From assembly GCA_016271365.2 (NCBI GenBank), contig CM028129.1:1005343501-1005407500 (forward strand): a DNA stretch of 64,000 bases. Reading direction: 5' to 3'. Shown piece after piece: positions 1-11,689 of this stretch. Below the pieces are notes generated by a model that was not told the origin of the DNA, ran no database searches, and was given only the letters and a program-made list of their open reading frames with translations. The stretch comes from Neoceratodus forsteri (taxonomy: Eukaryota; Chordata; Ceratodontiformes; Ceratodontidae). Position 1 is the stretch's first letter. Every line of letters starts with the position of its first letter. The position numbers and the translations under genes were made by a program.

Positions 1-256
1 TATAGATGAACAGACCTGTAACTGTCAAATTATAACACTTAACCATTTTAAAATAGGGTGCATGTATGGTATGCTGGAAAATAGCTGATAAAACACACTT
101 TTTTTTCAGGTTTAAAGTTCATGGTGAGCCATAACTTTAACCCCCCCACCAAAAAAGTAAAACAATTCTTTACTCTAAAGGCTGACATTATGGTTCATCA
201 GAAAACAGTCTAGCAAGACTTCTGAGCTTATTTTTGAAAAAAAAAAGTTACACTTA
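1..256. other. Unassigned flank
   Basis: AT-rich sequence with short homopolymer runs (T near 102, A near 239). I see no coding signal or repeat here. It is the left flank of the Harbinger-like element that starts at 257. Confidence 0.5.
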
Positions 257-1963
257 GGCCCAGATATTCAAACTCGCCATTCTGTGGTGCAAGCCTGTCC
301 GCAGCTCAAATTTGTTGGCTGAGGGTGTGGCCAGGTGCTATTCAATGGAGTTGCGCTTGGCTTAAACTGCTTTGAATATCGCCCCCTGGCCACCCCCACT
401 GTGCATGGCGCAGTGGAACTGCACCAGCGCAAGTGGTCAGAGTGGAGCATTGAGATGCGGTGGCGCAAATGCCATTGCACCATACACAGCACCTGCGATA
501 TTCAAAGGGTGACATGCAAATGGGGCCATAATTTATGCAAGGCGCATGGGAGGCCATTTGCATCTGATTACGGCCCCATTTGCATGCCATTAGCATGCAG
601 GTGTGCCGATCCCTGACGACTTGCGCCTGGCGCCCTGCCAGGCAGCAGTCATCGGGGACTGACGCCCCCTGCAGCCTGATTGCGGGATGTCCCATAAGGG
701 ACAAAGAGCGTCTCCTATCCCTGGTGGTCCAGTGGACGCGATTAGCTCAATCAGCGGGCATAACTGTTCCCCCCTCCGATTAGCCGATCGCGGGCATAAC
801 TGTATCCCCACGAGATTAGCCCGATCGCGAGCATGGTATGTATCCCTCCAGTGCTTCGATTGCGGGCATCAGTACCCCAAGTCCAATATCCTGGTGGTCC
901 AGCTGGACTGCAGGCAGCCTGATGCGGGCGGCATTCCTCACCCCAGGTCCGAAATCCGTGGTGATCTGTGGACCCCCACCCCACCCGCCCACTGGCCCCA
1001 CCACCCCGGCTCCCTGTCAGCGGCGGGCAGCAGCACCCCACCCGCCTGCTGCCCCACCCGCCCGCCGACTGACAGCTCGGTGTGGCTGCCGCCCATTGGT
1101 TCAGAGAATGAGCCAATGGGTGTGCAGCCACCGTACTAGTCAGTCAGATATGAATGAATTCATTCACATATCTGGACTAACTAATCTGTTATGGGCTACT
1201 GCATTGGCTCTTGCTCTGAACAATGGGCAGTGTCACCTACCATCGTCGGCCGGGCGATGAGCGGCAGGCGGCGGGTGCTGCCACTCTGTCACTGGCGGGG
1301 AGCGGGTGGTGGGGCTCCGTAGGCGGTGGGGTGGGGAGGTCCACTAGATCACTGTGGGATTTCGGACTTGGGGGGTGAGGAATGCCGCCACCGATGGCTG
1401 CGCATGGGTCCACTGGACCACCAGGGATATTGGACTTGGGGATACTGATGTCCACGATCAGGCTAATGGGAGTAGCAGTTATGCCCTGTGATCGGGCTAA
1501 TCGGGGATACAGTTATGCCTGCGATCGGCTAATCGTGTCCACTGGACCACCAGGATATTGGACTTTGGGGGCGTCTGATGCCTATGATCAGAGCATGGGG
1601 AGCACCACCAGGTGCGGTGGGAACAGGTGATGGCCACCCACAGGTGGCAGCTGCTGTGTTGCACCCAGCAATGCGGCAGCTCACCTGTGTGGTGGCCCTC
1701 GACTTGTTCCTTTTTTTGGCGTAACTTTGTGCAGGCGCGGTAGAGTTGCACCTGCATAACTCTGCACAGCCCAGGCTGAATATAGGGCTGTACAGTTTAT
1801 GCATGAGACACCCCCCTACCTGTGCCTCACTTCTACTGACTCTGTGTGCCCTGGCGCGCCGGATTGGTTTTCCCCTTTTAAATATCGCATCAGGGCGCAT
1901 CAGTGAGTTGTGCATGAGCGCAACACCGTTGCGCCATGCGCAACCCTTTTGAATATCTGGGCC
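257..1963. mobile_element. Non-autonomous Harbinger-like element, palindromic
   Basis: The ends are perfect inverted copies: GGCCCAGATATTCAAA at 257-272 and TTTGAATATCTGGGCC at 1948-1963. They match the ends of the two transposase-bearing Harbinger elements at 9397-16197 and 41675-49094, so this copy is assigned to the same group. It has no transposase. Inside it is one large imperfect palindrome. The centre is a hairpin around GAATTC at 1156-1161. The proline-codon-like CCCCACC tracts of the left half (about 960-1070) recur inverted at about 1255-1380, and the 'ctggtggtccagtggac' motif at 721-737 recurs inverted near 1408 and 1530. Flanks are TTA on the left and TAA on the right, so a direct target duplication is not cleanly resolved. 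Open frames here are compositional, not genes. Confidence 0.75.
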
Positions 1964-2439
1964 TAAGTATTTTAATTAATTAAAAAAGGTTTCATGACTT
2001 TAGAAAATCCTAATTATTTCTACAGAACCAGATGCCACCTACTGCATAACTGATGCAAATAAATACCTGACCTATAGCTACAGAAGACGTCTGCAACAGG
2101 GTCCCCATTCTTGCCACCAGTACCCCCAAACACATAATTACATAAAACACTGGGTGTGAGGAACCAACCCTACCGTCTGTAGTCCCCCCTTCCAGCTCAT
2201 GCATGCTCCATTGGTAATATTAATTAAACCCCTCCTTTCCTGCTCCCAGGCACCCGATTGGTAATGATCAGTAGTATTAAAGACTGGTGGTGGGTGCCAA
2301 TCCTACCACTGGTACTCATCCCTCCTTCCCTGTCTGCTGGTCAACTGTTGTATGCATGGGCTGGGAATGCATGCACCCCTGTACAGGATCCAGGTGCCAA
2401 TTGAAGAGAGAACACTCCCAGCAAGCAATATACAGACAT
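1964..2439. other. Unassigned interval
   Basis: No coding signal. Pyrimidine-rich blocks (ctcctttcctgctccc near 2232 and similar near 2320) loosely resemble the sequence at 20150-20470, which flanks the other copy of the 2440-2590 repeat, so this may be a more diverged part of the same interspersed family. Confidence 0.35.
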
Positions 2440-2590
2440 GAAATAATAACACAGTCAGCCAAGGTAAAAAATCACAATCAAGTTGCACATGCCTGTTTGT
2501 GAATTTATTCAGGAAAATCCCAAAGTGGATACAGACATGGGTGACTGAGCATTACGTGGTGAGCCTTACTCCCAAACACAGGTGCCCGGC
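2440..2590 (+). repeat. Unclassified interspersed repeat, copy 1
   Basis: This stretch matches, in reverse orientation, 19900-20045. Shared blocks include 'acacagtcagccaagg' (2451), the run around 'tttattcaggaaaatcc' (2504) and 'gccttactcccaa' (2562). The two copies are roughly 80% alike by eye. No coding potential or terminal structure was found, so the class is unknown. Confidence 0.6.
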
Positions 2591-2874
2591 ACTTTGACCA
2601 GTGGGTACCTATCAGAGGACCTTTTTTAAGAATGGTGAGCCAAATGTGACCAGCGGTACATGGGATTACTAGAACCCACACTGTGCAATTGTGTAAATAC
2701 TAAATATAAACTACTTAATCCAATTTAGTAACAGACACATACAAAATAACTGTTTTGTTAAAATACATTGTCTTAATTTTGAGTAGTAATTTCAAATTAT
2801 AAGCAAAATATTTTGCAATACCCTGTTTTACCAAAAACTGTAAGTAAGTAACAATATAGTATTTTCTCAAACTT

Positions 2875-3398
2875 GATCTGCAGCAGTGCAAGAAAAAGGT
2901 GAACATTTTGACATATACTTTTTTACTCTATTTTAAATTGCCCCTTATCTACTGACTTGTAAGATACCCTTCTTTCTACAATTTGAGTCTTTTTTAGTAC
3001 TTTTTTCACATTTAAAATAATAAAAGGAGCACTCCTTTTAATATGGCTCAGTCCAGTTTTTCATCACTATTCCCAGCTGTTTTAGAACACCTGCTGTTCC
3101 ATAAGGTCAGGGAGCACGCACTGCTTGCTGCATGCTAGTTCATTCTAGTCACAACAGAAGTGATTTTAGACAATTGATGTACAAAAACTGCCAAAAAAAC
3201 ACTGATGAAAACCTGCTCCAAGCCATATTAAAAGGAGCACTCCTTTTATGATTTCAGATGTGAAAAAAAGTATTAAAGTGGACTTAAATTGTGGAAAGAA
3301 GGGCATCATACAAGTCAGTAGATAAGGGGCAATCTAAAATAGAATAAAGAAGTATAGGTCAATATTTTCACCATTTTCTTGTACTGCTGCTTTTGTTA
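2875..3398. repeat. Large imperfect palindrome (MITE-like)
   Basis: Two inverted arms of about 175 bp (2875-3051 and 3222-3398) are separated by about 170 bp. The innermost parts match best: 'taaaaggagcactcctttta' at 3021-3040 is itself palindromic and recurs inverted at about 3229-3248. Outer parts also pair, for example 'gcagcagtgcaagaaaa' at 2881 with its complement near 3385. This is the shape of a foldback MITE. No target duplication was identified and the superfamily is unknown. Confidence 0.65.
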
Positions 3399-3829
3399 AA
3401 AATATTCCAAGGTTTACAGGTGATAGTCTGGAGCAAGAAATAGCTAAATATGCTAACCTGTTAATCACAGTAAGAAAGGGAGTGAGGTGAAACTCATCTG
3501 ACTGCTCCTGTTTGAGTTTCAACGCCATAGCGAATGAGTCCAGTGCAAACCCAGAAGGAAATCCATCTCCTCAAAGAATAAAAATAGATGGAATAATTCA
3601 ATGACCCTGAAAGACAAAAGAAAACTTATATTAGTACAGAAAGAAAAGAACTTTAACATTTTGCAAATGCCTCTCCAATTACCTTGCCTTCCCTGACATT
3701 TTGCAAATGTCCCTAGCTTCCTGAGTCATGCAAATCTACCATTGTCCTGCACTTCAGTTTCCCTGCGGCCTCTTGATTCCTCCCATCCACTCTTCCTCAG
3801 CTGCAGCTACGCACTTTGTTCCCTGTTTC
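3399..3829. other. Unassigned interval
   Basis: AT-rich sequence followed by a pyrimidine-rich stretch from about 3665 that leads into the LINE 3' end. The short direct repeat 'acattttgcaaatg' occurs at about 3656 and 3699. No gene is seen. Confidence 0.35.
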
Positions 3830-4130
3830 TCCTAGAATTGTCTCCTTGCTGACTTACCAACAGCACTGTCATGCTTTGTACATTATTAACTGTAAATTGT
3901 GCCTTTTTGTCCGTTTTGTTCCTATTATACTGTGTGATCTGTATATCCTCTATGTACTATGTAACTTGCACCTCTGTATAACTGTTTGGAATATCCTGTT
4001 GTACAACACTGTATATGTATTTGTTTTTACATGTTCCTTGATCTGTACTGTCCCGGGTCGTGCCTGAAAATAGGCAGTACTGTCTAGTGTACTTACCCGG
4101 TTACCAAAAGCAAATAACTAAATAAATAAA
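3830..4130 (+). mobile_element. LINE 3' end (2A-LINE family)
   Basis: The terminal block 'cctgaaaataggcagtactg...tctagtgtacttacccggttacc' followed by an A/T-rich 'aaataactaaataaataaa' tail matches the 3' end of the near full-length LINE at about 34298-34375 and the reverse-strand copy at about 24605-24690. Upstream 3'-UTR-like sequence (3830-4060) has no reverse transcriptase coding. This is a severely 5'-truncated copy. Confidence 0.7.
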
Positions 4131-4444
4131 CTTGTAAGCAGTTTAAACCATCTTAAGCCAATTAAACAATAAAACATAGAAACTTAGGTGAATCCCTGGG
4201 GGGATAAATTGTTTATATACAGGAGATCTCAGACCTAGGGTATAACTTTACAGAAATGGCTTAAGACCCATGCTATATTGAGGCCATGTGGTTTCAAGCT
4301 ATTTAGGGTGAAAATCTAGAAACTTTCTGTAACCATTTTGTAGTTTATTTCCACCCTTCCTAAGTTTCTTTACAACTTCAATACCCATGTACCTAAGTTT
4401 TCTGGGGTCATGGCCATGGCCTGGGGAGTTCCTGTTGTAGTTTG

Positions 4445-4640
4445 TTATGACACATATGTCTCCTGAATTCTTTGGCTTAACGGGTGGATTGTTAATACTA
4501 TGTAAAGTTTAGGACAACCGCACCAAACTGCACAAATTACAAAATTAGAACCACGGTAAGAAATTCCCTTATTTCCATAGTTTTGGTAAGTCCCTCTTTC
4601 ACAGTCATGTTTGACTGACAACAATATTTGCAAATTTCAC
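4445..4640 (-). pseudogene. Penelope-like GIY-YIG endonuclease remnant
   Basis: The minus-strand frame reads '...SNFVICAVWCGCPKLYIVLTIHPLSQRIQE'-type sequence (shown here only in part: key run 'CPKLYIVLTIHPLSQR'). Penelope-like proteins end in a GIY-YIG nuclease with a segment of the form C-P-C..LYIG.T.R.L..RI.EH, and this fits. The second motif glycine is replaced by valine, so the domain would be inactive. It lies at the expected C-terminal side of the reverse transcriptase pieces. Product role in an intact element: target-DNA nicking for reverse transcription. Confidence 0.6.
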
Positions 4641-5843
4641 AATGCCCACATCTGAGCATTCCCTTTGGCTGTAGCAGCAGCCAGGTGTTTTGTCAAAAGT
4701 GTTATAAAAAATAGCATTTGTATAGCCCTTTTCAGAGAATTTGCCTACTATCAGTTTTCCTTTATACTGATTGTGGCCTAATTTACCCTCAAGCTGGAGG
4801 CCCTGCTGGAGCTGATACATAGTCCCTCAGCTAGTTCAGTAGCCAAAGAAGGATCCCCCATTACAGCTGATCCAATATTTTTACAAAATTGCCTGTTTTT
4901 CCTGCAAGTGCATTGTACTCAGTCACAAGTATGATCTTGATTTAGTCTATTTCGGGGAGGTTAAGGAGCAGTGACCTCTTTACTGATTTGGTCTAATGAA
5001 GCGCATTTTCTGAAGTACTATTTTTATAGCCATTTTCAGAGAAGCTTTGTGTCAGATATGCAGCTCAGGCTTCAAAATCTTCAGATCTGGAGCAATTTTA
5101 TTTAATCCTAATGGTACTGGCCATAGGGAATGGAGTCATTTGAAGGCCTGGAGATGCACAGTGTCTGCTTGTAATAGCATATTTCCGGCTGCAGGTTTTC
5201 CAAATCCCTTAGTACAAATATTCCTGTCAGCATCAACCATGTGGCATGCAAAAAGTTCAGCTCATTCTGGTCAATGGTTCCTGTGGTAACCCCTCAAATT
5301 GAGTGACACAGTTTGTGTGACTGGGTTAAGAGCTACAGTTACAGAATGAGGAGGGGGAAAGAGGGTGAATGTAGAAGAGAGTGAGGTATGGCATAGCAAT
5401 GGAAGGTACGCGGGAGAATGCAGAAGAAGGTTAACAGGGGGTTGTTTGGGAAGGCCGATCGAGCTTGCTGTCTGGCATGGTGAGTAGAGCTGTGGTCTGC
5501 GATGATGGTGGTCCATGGTTCGGTACTGGTGTGGAGTTTATTTTTCTGATCATTTTTGTTGTGCTTTTTTTGGGGGGGGTTTACATGCCCCAACTATGTG
5601 TATCCCCGCCCGCAGGTTGCTCCCCCTACATTTTCCCTTGTACACTGCCACTCCACCAAGTAGCCCTCCCATGTTTGCCTCTTTTCCTCAGTGTCCGCCC
5701 CGAGTTGGTTATATAATAGCTCCTCCGCATAAATGTTGTGATTACATATGTTTATTTTATTTTTGTGATGTGCTGTTGCTTTTGTTTATGTAGCTGATAT
5801 GCAGATGGCAGTTGTGACCCTCGGTATTTTATTTTAGCTCTTA

Positions 5844-6551
5844 TCACAGTACGGTTCCTGTGAATCGTGAGAGTTGAATAATTTTGTGAAGCCATTCCAG
5901 AAAGGTTGAAGCTTTGTCTTTGATGCCCCATCCACCGCAGACCATGCCATTAATAAATCTATACCATTGTATGTCATGGGCTGTGTCACGGATTAACTGC
6001 CCTAATAAGGATAATCTCTGATTCCCACTGCCCGAGATCAAATTGGCAAAGAAGAGGCCATGGCTGCCTCACGGCCATCCCACATATCTGGAGAAATAGT
6101 TTCCCATTACATTCAAAATAATTATGAGTGAGCACAAATTCCAATGTTTCCTGTATGAATGGGATGGGCACAAAGGCAGTCAGGGGTCTCTACTGAGAAA
6201 AGAATTATACGCTCTGATGCCATCTTTATGAGAGACAGATGTGTGGGGACTCTACATCAATTCCTACATAAAATAATCATCCTCCCACTTGAAGTTGTTA
6301 AACTTTTCAAGCACGTGCATAGTGTCTCTGAGGTGGGATCCCAGATTAGATACACTTCTCTGAAGAAAACAAATCAATGAATTTACATTGATTATTTGTA
6401 AGAGACCCCACACCAAAGGTATAGGACAACCAGGTGGGTCAGTCCTATTTTTATGCACTTTTGGGAGGCTGTAAAACATAGGGATGATTGGTGCATCAGA
6501 CCACAGGAAGGAAAACTTTGAGAGTTGGTCAGAATTTTTGGCTCTTTCCAC
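5844..6551 (-). pseudogene. Penelope-like reverse transcriptase remnant
   Basis: Three overlapping minus-strand frames (6264-6551, 5986-6171, 5844-6041) carry consecutive pieces of a Penelope-type reverse transcriptase. Residues near the start of the first piece read 'FYSLPKVHKNRTDPPGCPI'. The second has the 'NYFECNGKLFLQICGMAV' segment, where the family usually has Q-x-x-G-T-A-M-G. At least two frameshifts separate the pieces, and the Y-x-D-D site is not readable. Such enzymes prime on cut chromosomal DNA. This copy is a pseudogene. Confidence 0.7.
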
Positions 6552-7167
6552 GATTTAAGAAGTACAGTACCTTATTGTACTGTGATATCAGATCATTGTA
6601 CAATTTTTTGTAACCTGTGTTGTTATTCAACGGATCATACCCTTACTCTCACAGAACTCCAAAGTCATCAACACAATGTTCACTTCCTTATCTGAGGTTT
6701 TGCCACTACTTCTCTCATCTGTTTGACAGATTATAAAGCTGCAAGCTCATCAGGTTTTACATTTTTGTGGTGTAAAACATCCTGCTCTTGTAATAACCTA
6801 TTCACTTCATTTAATACAAGTTTTGTATGCATTGATTACAGGGTTAAGCATGACAGGAACCAAATATGGTCAGAGCCGATACAGTTGTGGAGAGCTTTTA
6901 GGACTGGCAAGAGTGTTGAAAAGAATATGCAGTGTTCTCGCCACACCAAAGTCAGACATAACTAATACTGCAGTGATTACAGAACTACGCATGTGTAATA
7001 CTCGCACATGCACAGTTTGCCCCCAAGTCAGCCATGCATAACATGGCAGTGCTAACATGACTACGTATGCGCAATACTCACATATGCACAGTTTAAGTCT
7101 GTGCTGCCCTGTTGCACACGGCGGCCATCAGTATCTCAGCAAAGCTATTGCATACAGACATAAACAT

Positions 7168-7318
7168 GGGTAAAAGTAAGACCCTTCTGAAAATAAGATA
7201 CTGCATCTCAGCCAGGCTAACCTGTATCAGTGCATTGTAAAAATGGGTAAAATTGGGACCCCCCTGAAAATGAGATACTGCATCTCAGCCAGGCTATCCT
7301 GTGTCAGTACATAGTAAC
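7168..7318 (+). repeat. Tandem duplication, unit about 77 bp
   Basis: Two adjacent units begin 'gggtaaaa' at about 7168 and 7245 and share 'gatactgcatctcagccaggct'-type sequence (core 'tgcatctcagccaggcta'). They differ by a few substitutions. The following 'aagaggttctggggac' at about 7335 also occurs, diverged, near 34500. Confidence 0.75.
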
Positions 7319-8322
7319 AGGGCTATAATACCATCAAGAGGTTCTGGGGACATGTGAACATTGAGAGCAAAGCTTGAGAGATTCCAACATTTTTCCCATC
7401 TCTGTGATATGTTGCAGGTGAGTTGTACGATTTAAAATAAATAAGAACATATAAAACAGCCTTAACATTTGTTACAGTGATTTTACTGACAGACATAATG
7501 AAGTCAGTTGCATATATGTATTGATTTGAGCATACAGGAAAATGTACAGGAGTTTTGTCCCAGTTTTAGATGGAAAATACAGGAAAAGGAGGGTGCCCTA
7601 CAGGAAATGCTTTGCTCAATCTGACATTTTTGGTACATTACTTCAGTCACTACAAATATGTCAGTATGAGATCAGTCATTTATTTCTGCTGTAGCACTTA
7701 TCTTGAGTCTAAGGCTCTGACACAACCTTGTAAAGCCTCAAGCCAGACCCCAATTATATGCAAATAAGGCACTTGTAATACAACCCCTCCTATTCCATGA
7801 TGTCACCAGAACAGCAGCTCAGAAGAAAGAACATAAGAGCATAAAAATGTGATGGCAGAAGGGGATCGTGAGATCCATCTAGTCTGCCCATTTTGACTAC
7901 CCCCCACCTTATAATTTTCCTAGATTACCACAGTACTTGTCCCATGCTAACTTGAGTGCCATGACAGTCTTAGATTCCACTACTGCTGTGGGAAGACTAT
8001 TCCAAGGTCCCACCACTCACTTTCGGTGAAGAAGGACTTTCTATGGCTGGATTTGAATCTACCTCCTATAAGAGCATGTGTGTCCTCTTGTTCATGGTGA
8101 TTTGTTTTCTTGGAATAGGTGTTCCTGTTTTACCTGATTTATCCCTTTCATGTATTTAAAGGTTTCCATTATATCCCTTCTGTTTCTTCTCTGTTCAAGG
8201 GAGTTCAACTGCAAGTGCTTCAGTCTAGCTTCGTATTGTTCCTGGTGTAAGCTATGCCCCATTTTTGTGGCCCTCCATTACACTGCATCCAGGCGATCAA
8301 TGTCCTTTCTGAGGTGCAGCCT

Positions 8323-9396
8323 CTAGAACTGTACACAGTACTCAAGATGTGGCCTTGCCAATGTCTTGTAGAGTGGCATTGCCACCTCTTGTTTTCTACT
8401 TGAAATGTCCCTGCCTATACACCTAAAGATGTCACTGGCTTTTTGTACTGCCTTTTCACATTGCCTTCCTACTTTTAAATTATCATAAATGAGTACTCTG
8501 AGATCCCATTCGAGTTTTGTTAATGTCAATTTTTCTCGGTTCAGTGTGCATGATCTGTTCAGCTTTCTCTTCCCTGTGTGTATAACTTTGCACTTTTTGG
8601 CATTGAATTTCAACTGCCAGTTCCTAGACCATGCTTCCAAGCATCCTAGATTCTCTTTCATTGTTGCTGCCCCTGCTAATGTGTCCACCCTGTTGCAGAT
8701 CTTCATGTCATCTGAGAAAAGGCAAACCTTCCCCTGTAGGTCCTCAATTATGTCACTGGTGAACACATTGAAGAGGACCGGTCCTAGGACCAATCATTGT
8801 GGTACCCCACTGGTTACCTTTCCTTCCCTAGACATAGTTCCATTGACTATGACTCTCTGGGTCCTTCCTTGAAGCCAGTTTGAACTCACCTGACCATTAT
8901 TTGCCCTATGCCTGTGTGTTCCAGTTTGTCAGTCAATCTCCTGTGGGGACTGGGTCAAATTTTACTGAAATCCAGATATGCTACATCCACTGCCCTCCCT
9001 GGTCTACTATTCTTGTGACCCAGTCAAAGATTTGATCATGTTCATCTGACATGATTGCCTTGCTGTGAATCCATGTTGTTTTGTATCCAGCTGCCCAGTT
9101 TCTGTTAAGTGTTTCACTAGGCGGTCCTTAAGTAGAGTTTCCATAAGTTTTCCTACTACTGAGGTCAGGCTGATGGGCGATAGTTTCTGGCATCCTCACT
9201 GTTCACACTTTTGTAGAGTCACCACTGTGGCCATTCTTCAGTCATGTGGCACTCATCCACTCTCCAGGGACTCTGTGAACAATTCTGCTAGTTGGTCTGT
9301 GAGCTCCTCTGCAAGTTCTTTCAGAATCCTGGGGTGGATTCCATCTGGTCCCATTGCCTTATTTGTATTTAATTTTTGTAGTTGCTTAAATACACT
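8323..9396 (-). pseudogene. CR1 ORF2 reverse transcriptase domain
   Basis: The upstream frame (about 9390-9253) reads 'NTNKAMGPDGIHPRILKELA', the typical start of the CR1 reverse transcriptase. A downstream frame (8793-8323) reads 'MVLGPVLFNVF' and then 'LFSDDMKICN', followed by the C-terminal 'GRDISSRKQEVAMPLYKTLARPHLEYC'-type region. The catalytic box is FSDD where FADD is usual, so the second residue is changed. The part between 8800 and 9250 has lost its frame. The domain is cut from its endonuclease by the Harbinger at 9397-16197. Confidence 0.85.
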
Positions 9397-10120
9397 GGGC
9401 CGGATATTCAAACTGTGCCCACAATGTGCGCAAGAGCAGGAGCAAGCACAAGTCCATTGCACACATGCGCAATAGACGCGATATTCAAACATGGAGCAAG
9501 GCCAATTGCGCATCCAGCCAACGTCTGAATATCACACAACCTGCGCCATAGTGCAACCAGGAAGGGGAAGCTGAGCAGATATGATGCCATAGCGCTAACA
9601 AGGCCAGCCAGCTGAGCAGTCAGAGGTGCCATAGCGCAAGCAGAGACCCCCACAGCAGCAGAGCAATGGAACTGCACAACCAGGGAGGTAGGCGGGGCCC
9701 ACCACCCATGCCCAGCGGGCACAGGAACACAATGCAGAACTAACAATACACCCCACACCTAAGAACAGCATCACTGGGGAGGATGGAATATCCACCGGCC
9801 CATGGGGACAAGCCAACAAAGCACAGCTGGGCCATGTTTCCCCAGCACACCCACTGGCAGGCTGAGACTGCCACACATGGGGTCGACAACCACAGTGCAC
9901 AGACCCCCTTGTGCATAGCACACCCTGCACTGTGACCCCAAGACACCACCCATGTGCAGTGACTGTCACTGCAGGAATCCCATGCATCCCCGGCACACTG
10001 CAACCTTGTGTACCACAGAACCATATAAGCCAGACCATCATGAGCACCCAGCAGTGGGTGGCAGCAGATAGCAAGACCGACTGAAGCCACTCCCACACGG
10101 AGACACCTCCCCATGCAGAC

Positions 10121-10140
10121 ACACACACACACACACACCC
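10121..10140. repeat. (AC)n microsatellite
   Basis: A short AC dinucleotide run in the left part of the Harbinger element, followed at about 10227 by a short (AT)n run. Confidence 0.9.
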
Positions 10141-10389
10141 AGGACAAGACCACCCCAGATGCCATGCACCACTGCAACTGAGCACCCATAGCCAGCTGCA
10201 AATCAGAGACCACCACAGTATTCATATCAAATATATATATATTCAAACCAATAAATGTACAACACCAAAAGGAACAAACAGAACTATTTACATATTTACA
10301 ATACAAGGGGGTAGGGGTACAAGGTAGGGGTGGGCAAGGGGTAAGGTGAACAACAGGAGAGGAAGGCAGGGTGTGAGGGATGGAGTGAA

Positions 10390-11689
10390 GTAGATGCGTG
10401 ATGCGCAGCTAGCGCCTGGCAGGCTGCCCTCCTGCTGCCCGTTGCTGGTCCGGGGCCTCTTACGGCACCTCACGCCATGGCGCTGCATCTCCATGAGAAT
10501 GTCAAGTGTGGCAATCGACACCCGCGTCAGCCGCTGTAGGGAACGTTCCATGCGTTGCATGATTTGGATACCTAGGACAAGGGAACAGAGTCAATGGCTG
10601 TGACTGTCCATATCCCTGAACCCCACCCATCATGCAAGGCATATAGCCAAGTGCCCTGCACCTGTGATGGTATGCACCCACCCACAGTGAACGTGCACAA
10701 GACAAGCCCAACCAGCCAGCAATGGCCACGTGTACCACTGCACACACACACCGCCCATGTCCAGCACAGCACAACCAAGGCTGCCCAGTGACGTGGCTAT
10801 GTGGTGGGATGCTAGTGCCACAGCCATGTGCCCGTTGCATGCATGGACCACCAGTGATGCACACACACACACATGCAGTGCCACTGGACAGTGATGACTG
10901 TCACATGTTGCATGCATGGTAGTGTTGTCCCTGGAAGGTGTCTGTGCCCCCCCAGCATGCAATAGCATCCATGATGTAATGACACTCACCCTCATCAAGC
11001 CACTGCAGCAGGTGCTGCTGCGGCTGCTGCTGCTGCTGTGGCTGTGGCTGGTCCACACCTCCTCCGCCTGCCACCCTGGCACCACCATCCCAGGCCTCAG
11101 CCTGTGCCCGCCTCCGCTCCTCCACGCCTGCGGGAGACAAAGGAAGAGTAATACATCAGTGAGATCCCAAGCAGACAGCCCCTTGCCCCATTGAGTGTGC
11201 CTTCCACACACCAGACCCAAACAGCACACACCTGCAAACACCCTCACAGCAAACCACAGCCCAACCCACCCCCATGCAGATTACATGACACAGTCACCCA
11301 TGCAGACAATACCAGTGCATACACAGCACACCCACCTGGCCTGGGCACAATGCCCTCATGCTGTGACCTGGGCGGCAAGCCAAGCTCGCTCCCTCCTCTG
11401 CAGGGTCACCGTGGCGGTGCCTGCACTGCTCCGGGGTCCTCCTCCACCCAGTGGCCTGCTCCAGGGCAGCGGTGACCTGCTGCCACACATGGGTGCGTGG
11501 CACCTGCAGGGGCACTCCCTCAAACAGTGAGCCATAGTGAGGCTCCACCACAGCCACCAGGTTAGCTATCTCCAAAGCCCCCCATTGTGGTGCTCTCCTG
11601 CATGCCATTTTCAAAAAGTACAGTGGCAATATGGCGTTCTGCAGCACAGCAACCCCACGTGGAAATGTTGCGCAATACAACTCCAACAC
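10390..11689 (-). pseudogene. Harbinger SANT/Myb-like protein 1 (three exons inferred)
   Basis: Exon 1 (from the ATG at about 11605-11689 down to about 11385) encodes a SANT/Myb-like fold: spaced tryptophans and 'EIANLVAVVEPHYGSLF', then 'WQQVTAALEQATGWRRTPEQC'. A one-base shift after 'RHR' is suspected because the next codons read better in another frame. Exon 2 begins after a 'tctcccgcag' acceptor near 11130 and encodes 'GVEERRRAQAEAWDGG', a Gln/Pro-rich run and 'LLQWLDEG', ending at a gtgagt donor near 10991. Exon 3 begins after 'cttgtcctag' near 10572 and encodes 'IQIMQRMERSLQRLTRV' and a basic tail. Harbinger elements typically pair a transposase with a Myb-like DNA-binding partner that brings it to the nucleus and the element ends; that role is inferred. 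Confidence 0.65.

Larger units (their letters stand above)
4420..6800 (-). mobile_element. Penelope-like retroelement, decayed
   Basis: Minus-strand frames give, in order from 6800 downwards, pieces of one Penelope-like protein. First comes a reverse transcriptase segment with 'FYSLPKVHKN' and 'PPGCPI' (6264-6551), the counterpart of the LPKIHK and PPGRPIVS motifs. Next is 'HNYFECNGKLFLQICGMA' (5986-6171), then a segment resembling the post-RT region (about 4960-5280). Last is a GIY-YIG-like C-terminus (4430-4640). All are split by stops and frameshifts. About 5290-5830 does not read as this protein and may be an insertion. Family assignment rests on recalled motif patterns, not on a search. 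Confidence 0.7.

Noticed and set aside
257..1963. TTA/TAA flanks as a proven Harbinger target duplication
   Set aside because: They are inverted, not direct, relative to each other, so they may be part of the terminal repeat; the duplication stays unresolved.
9595..10306. Minus-strand frames of 188-196 codons rich in Cys and Trp
   Set aside because: Composition follows the CA/GT-rich DNA; no conserved motif, and no link to the neighbouring Harbinger genes.
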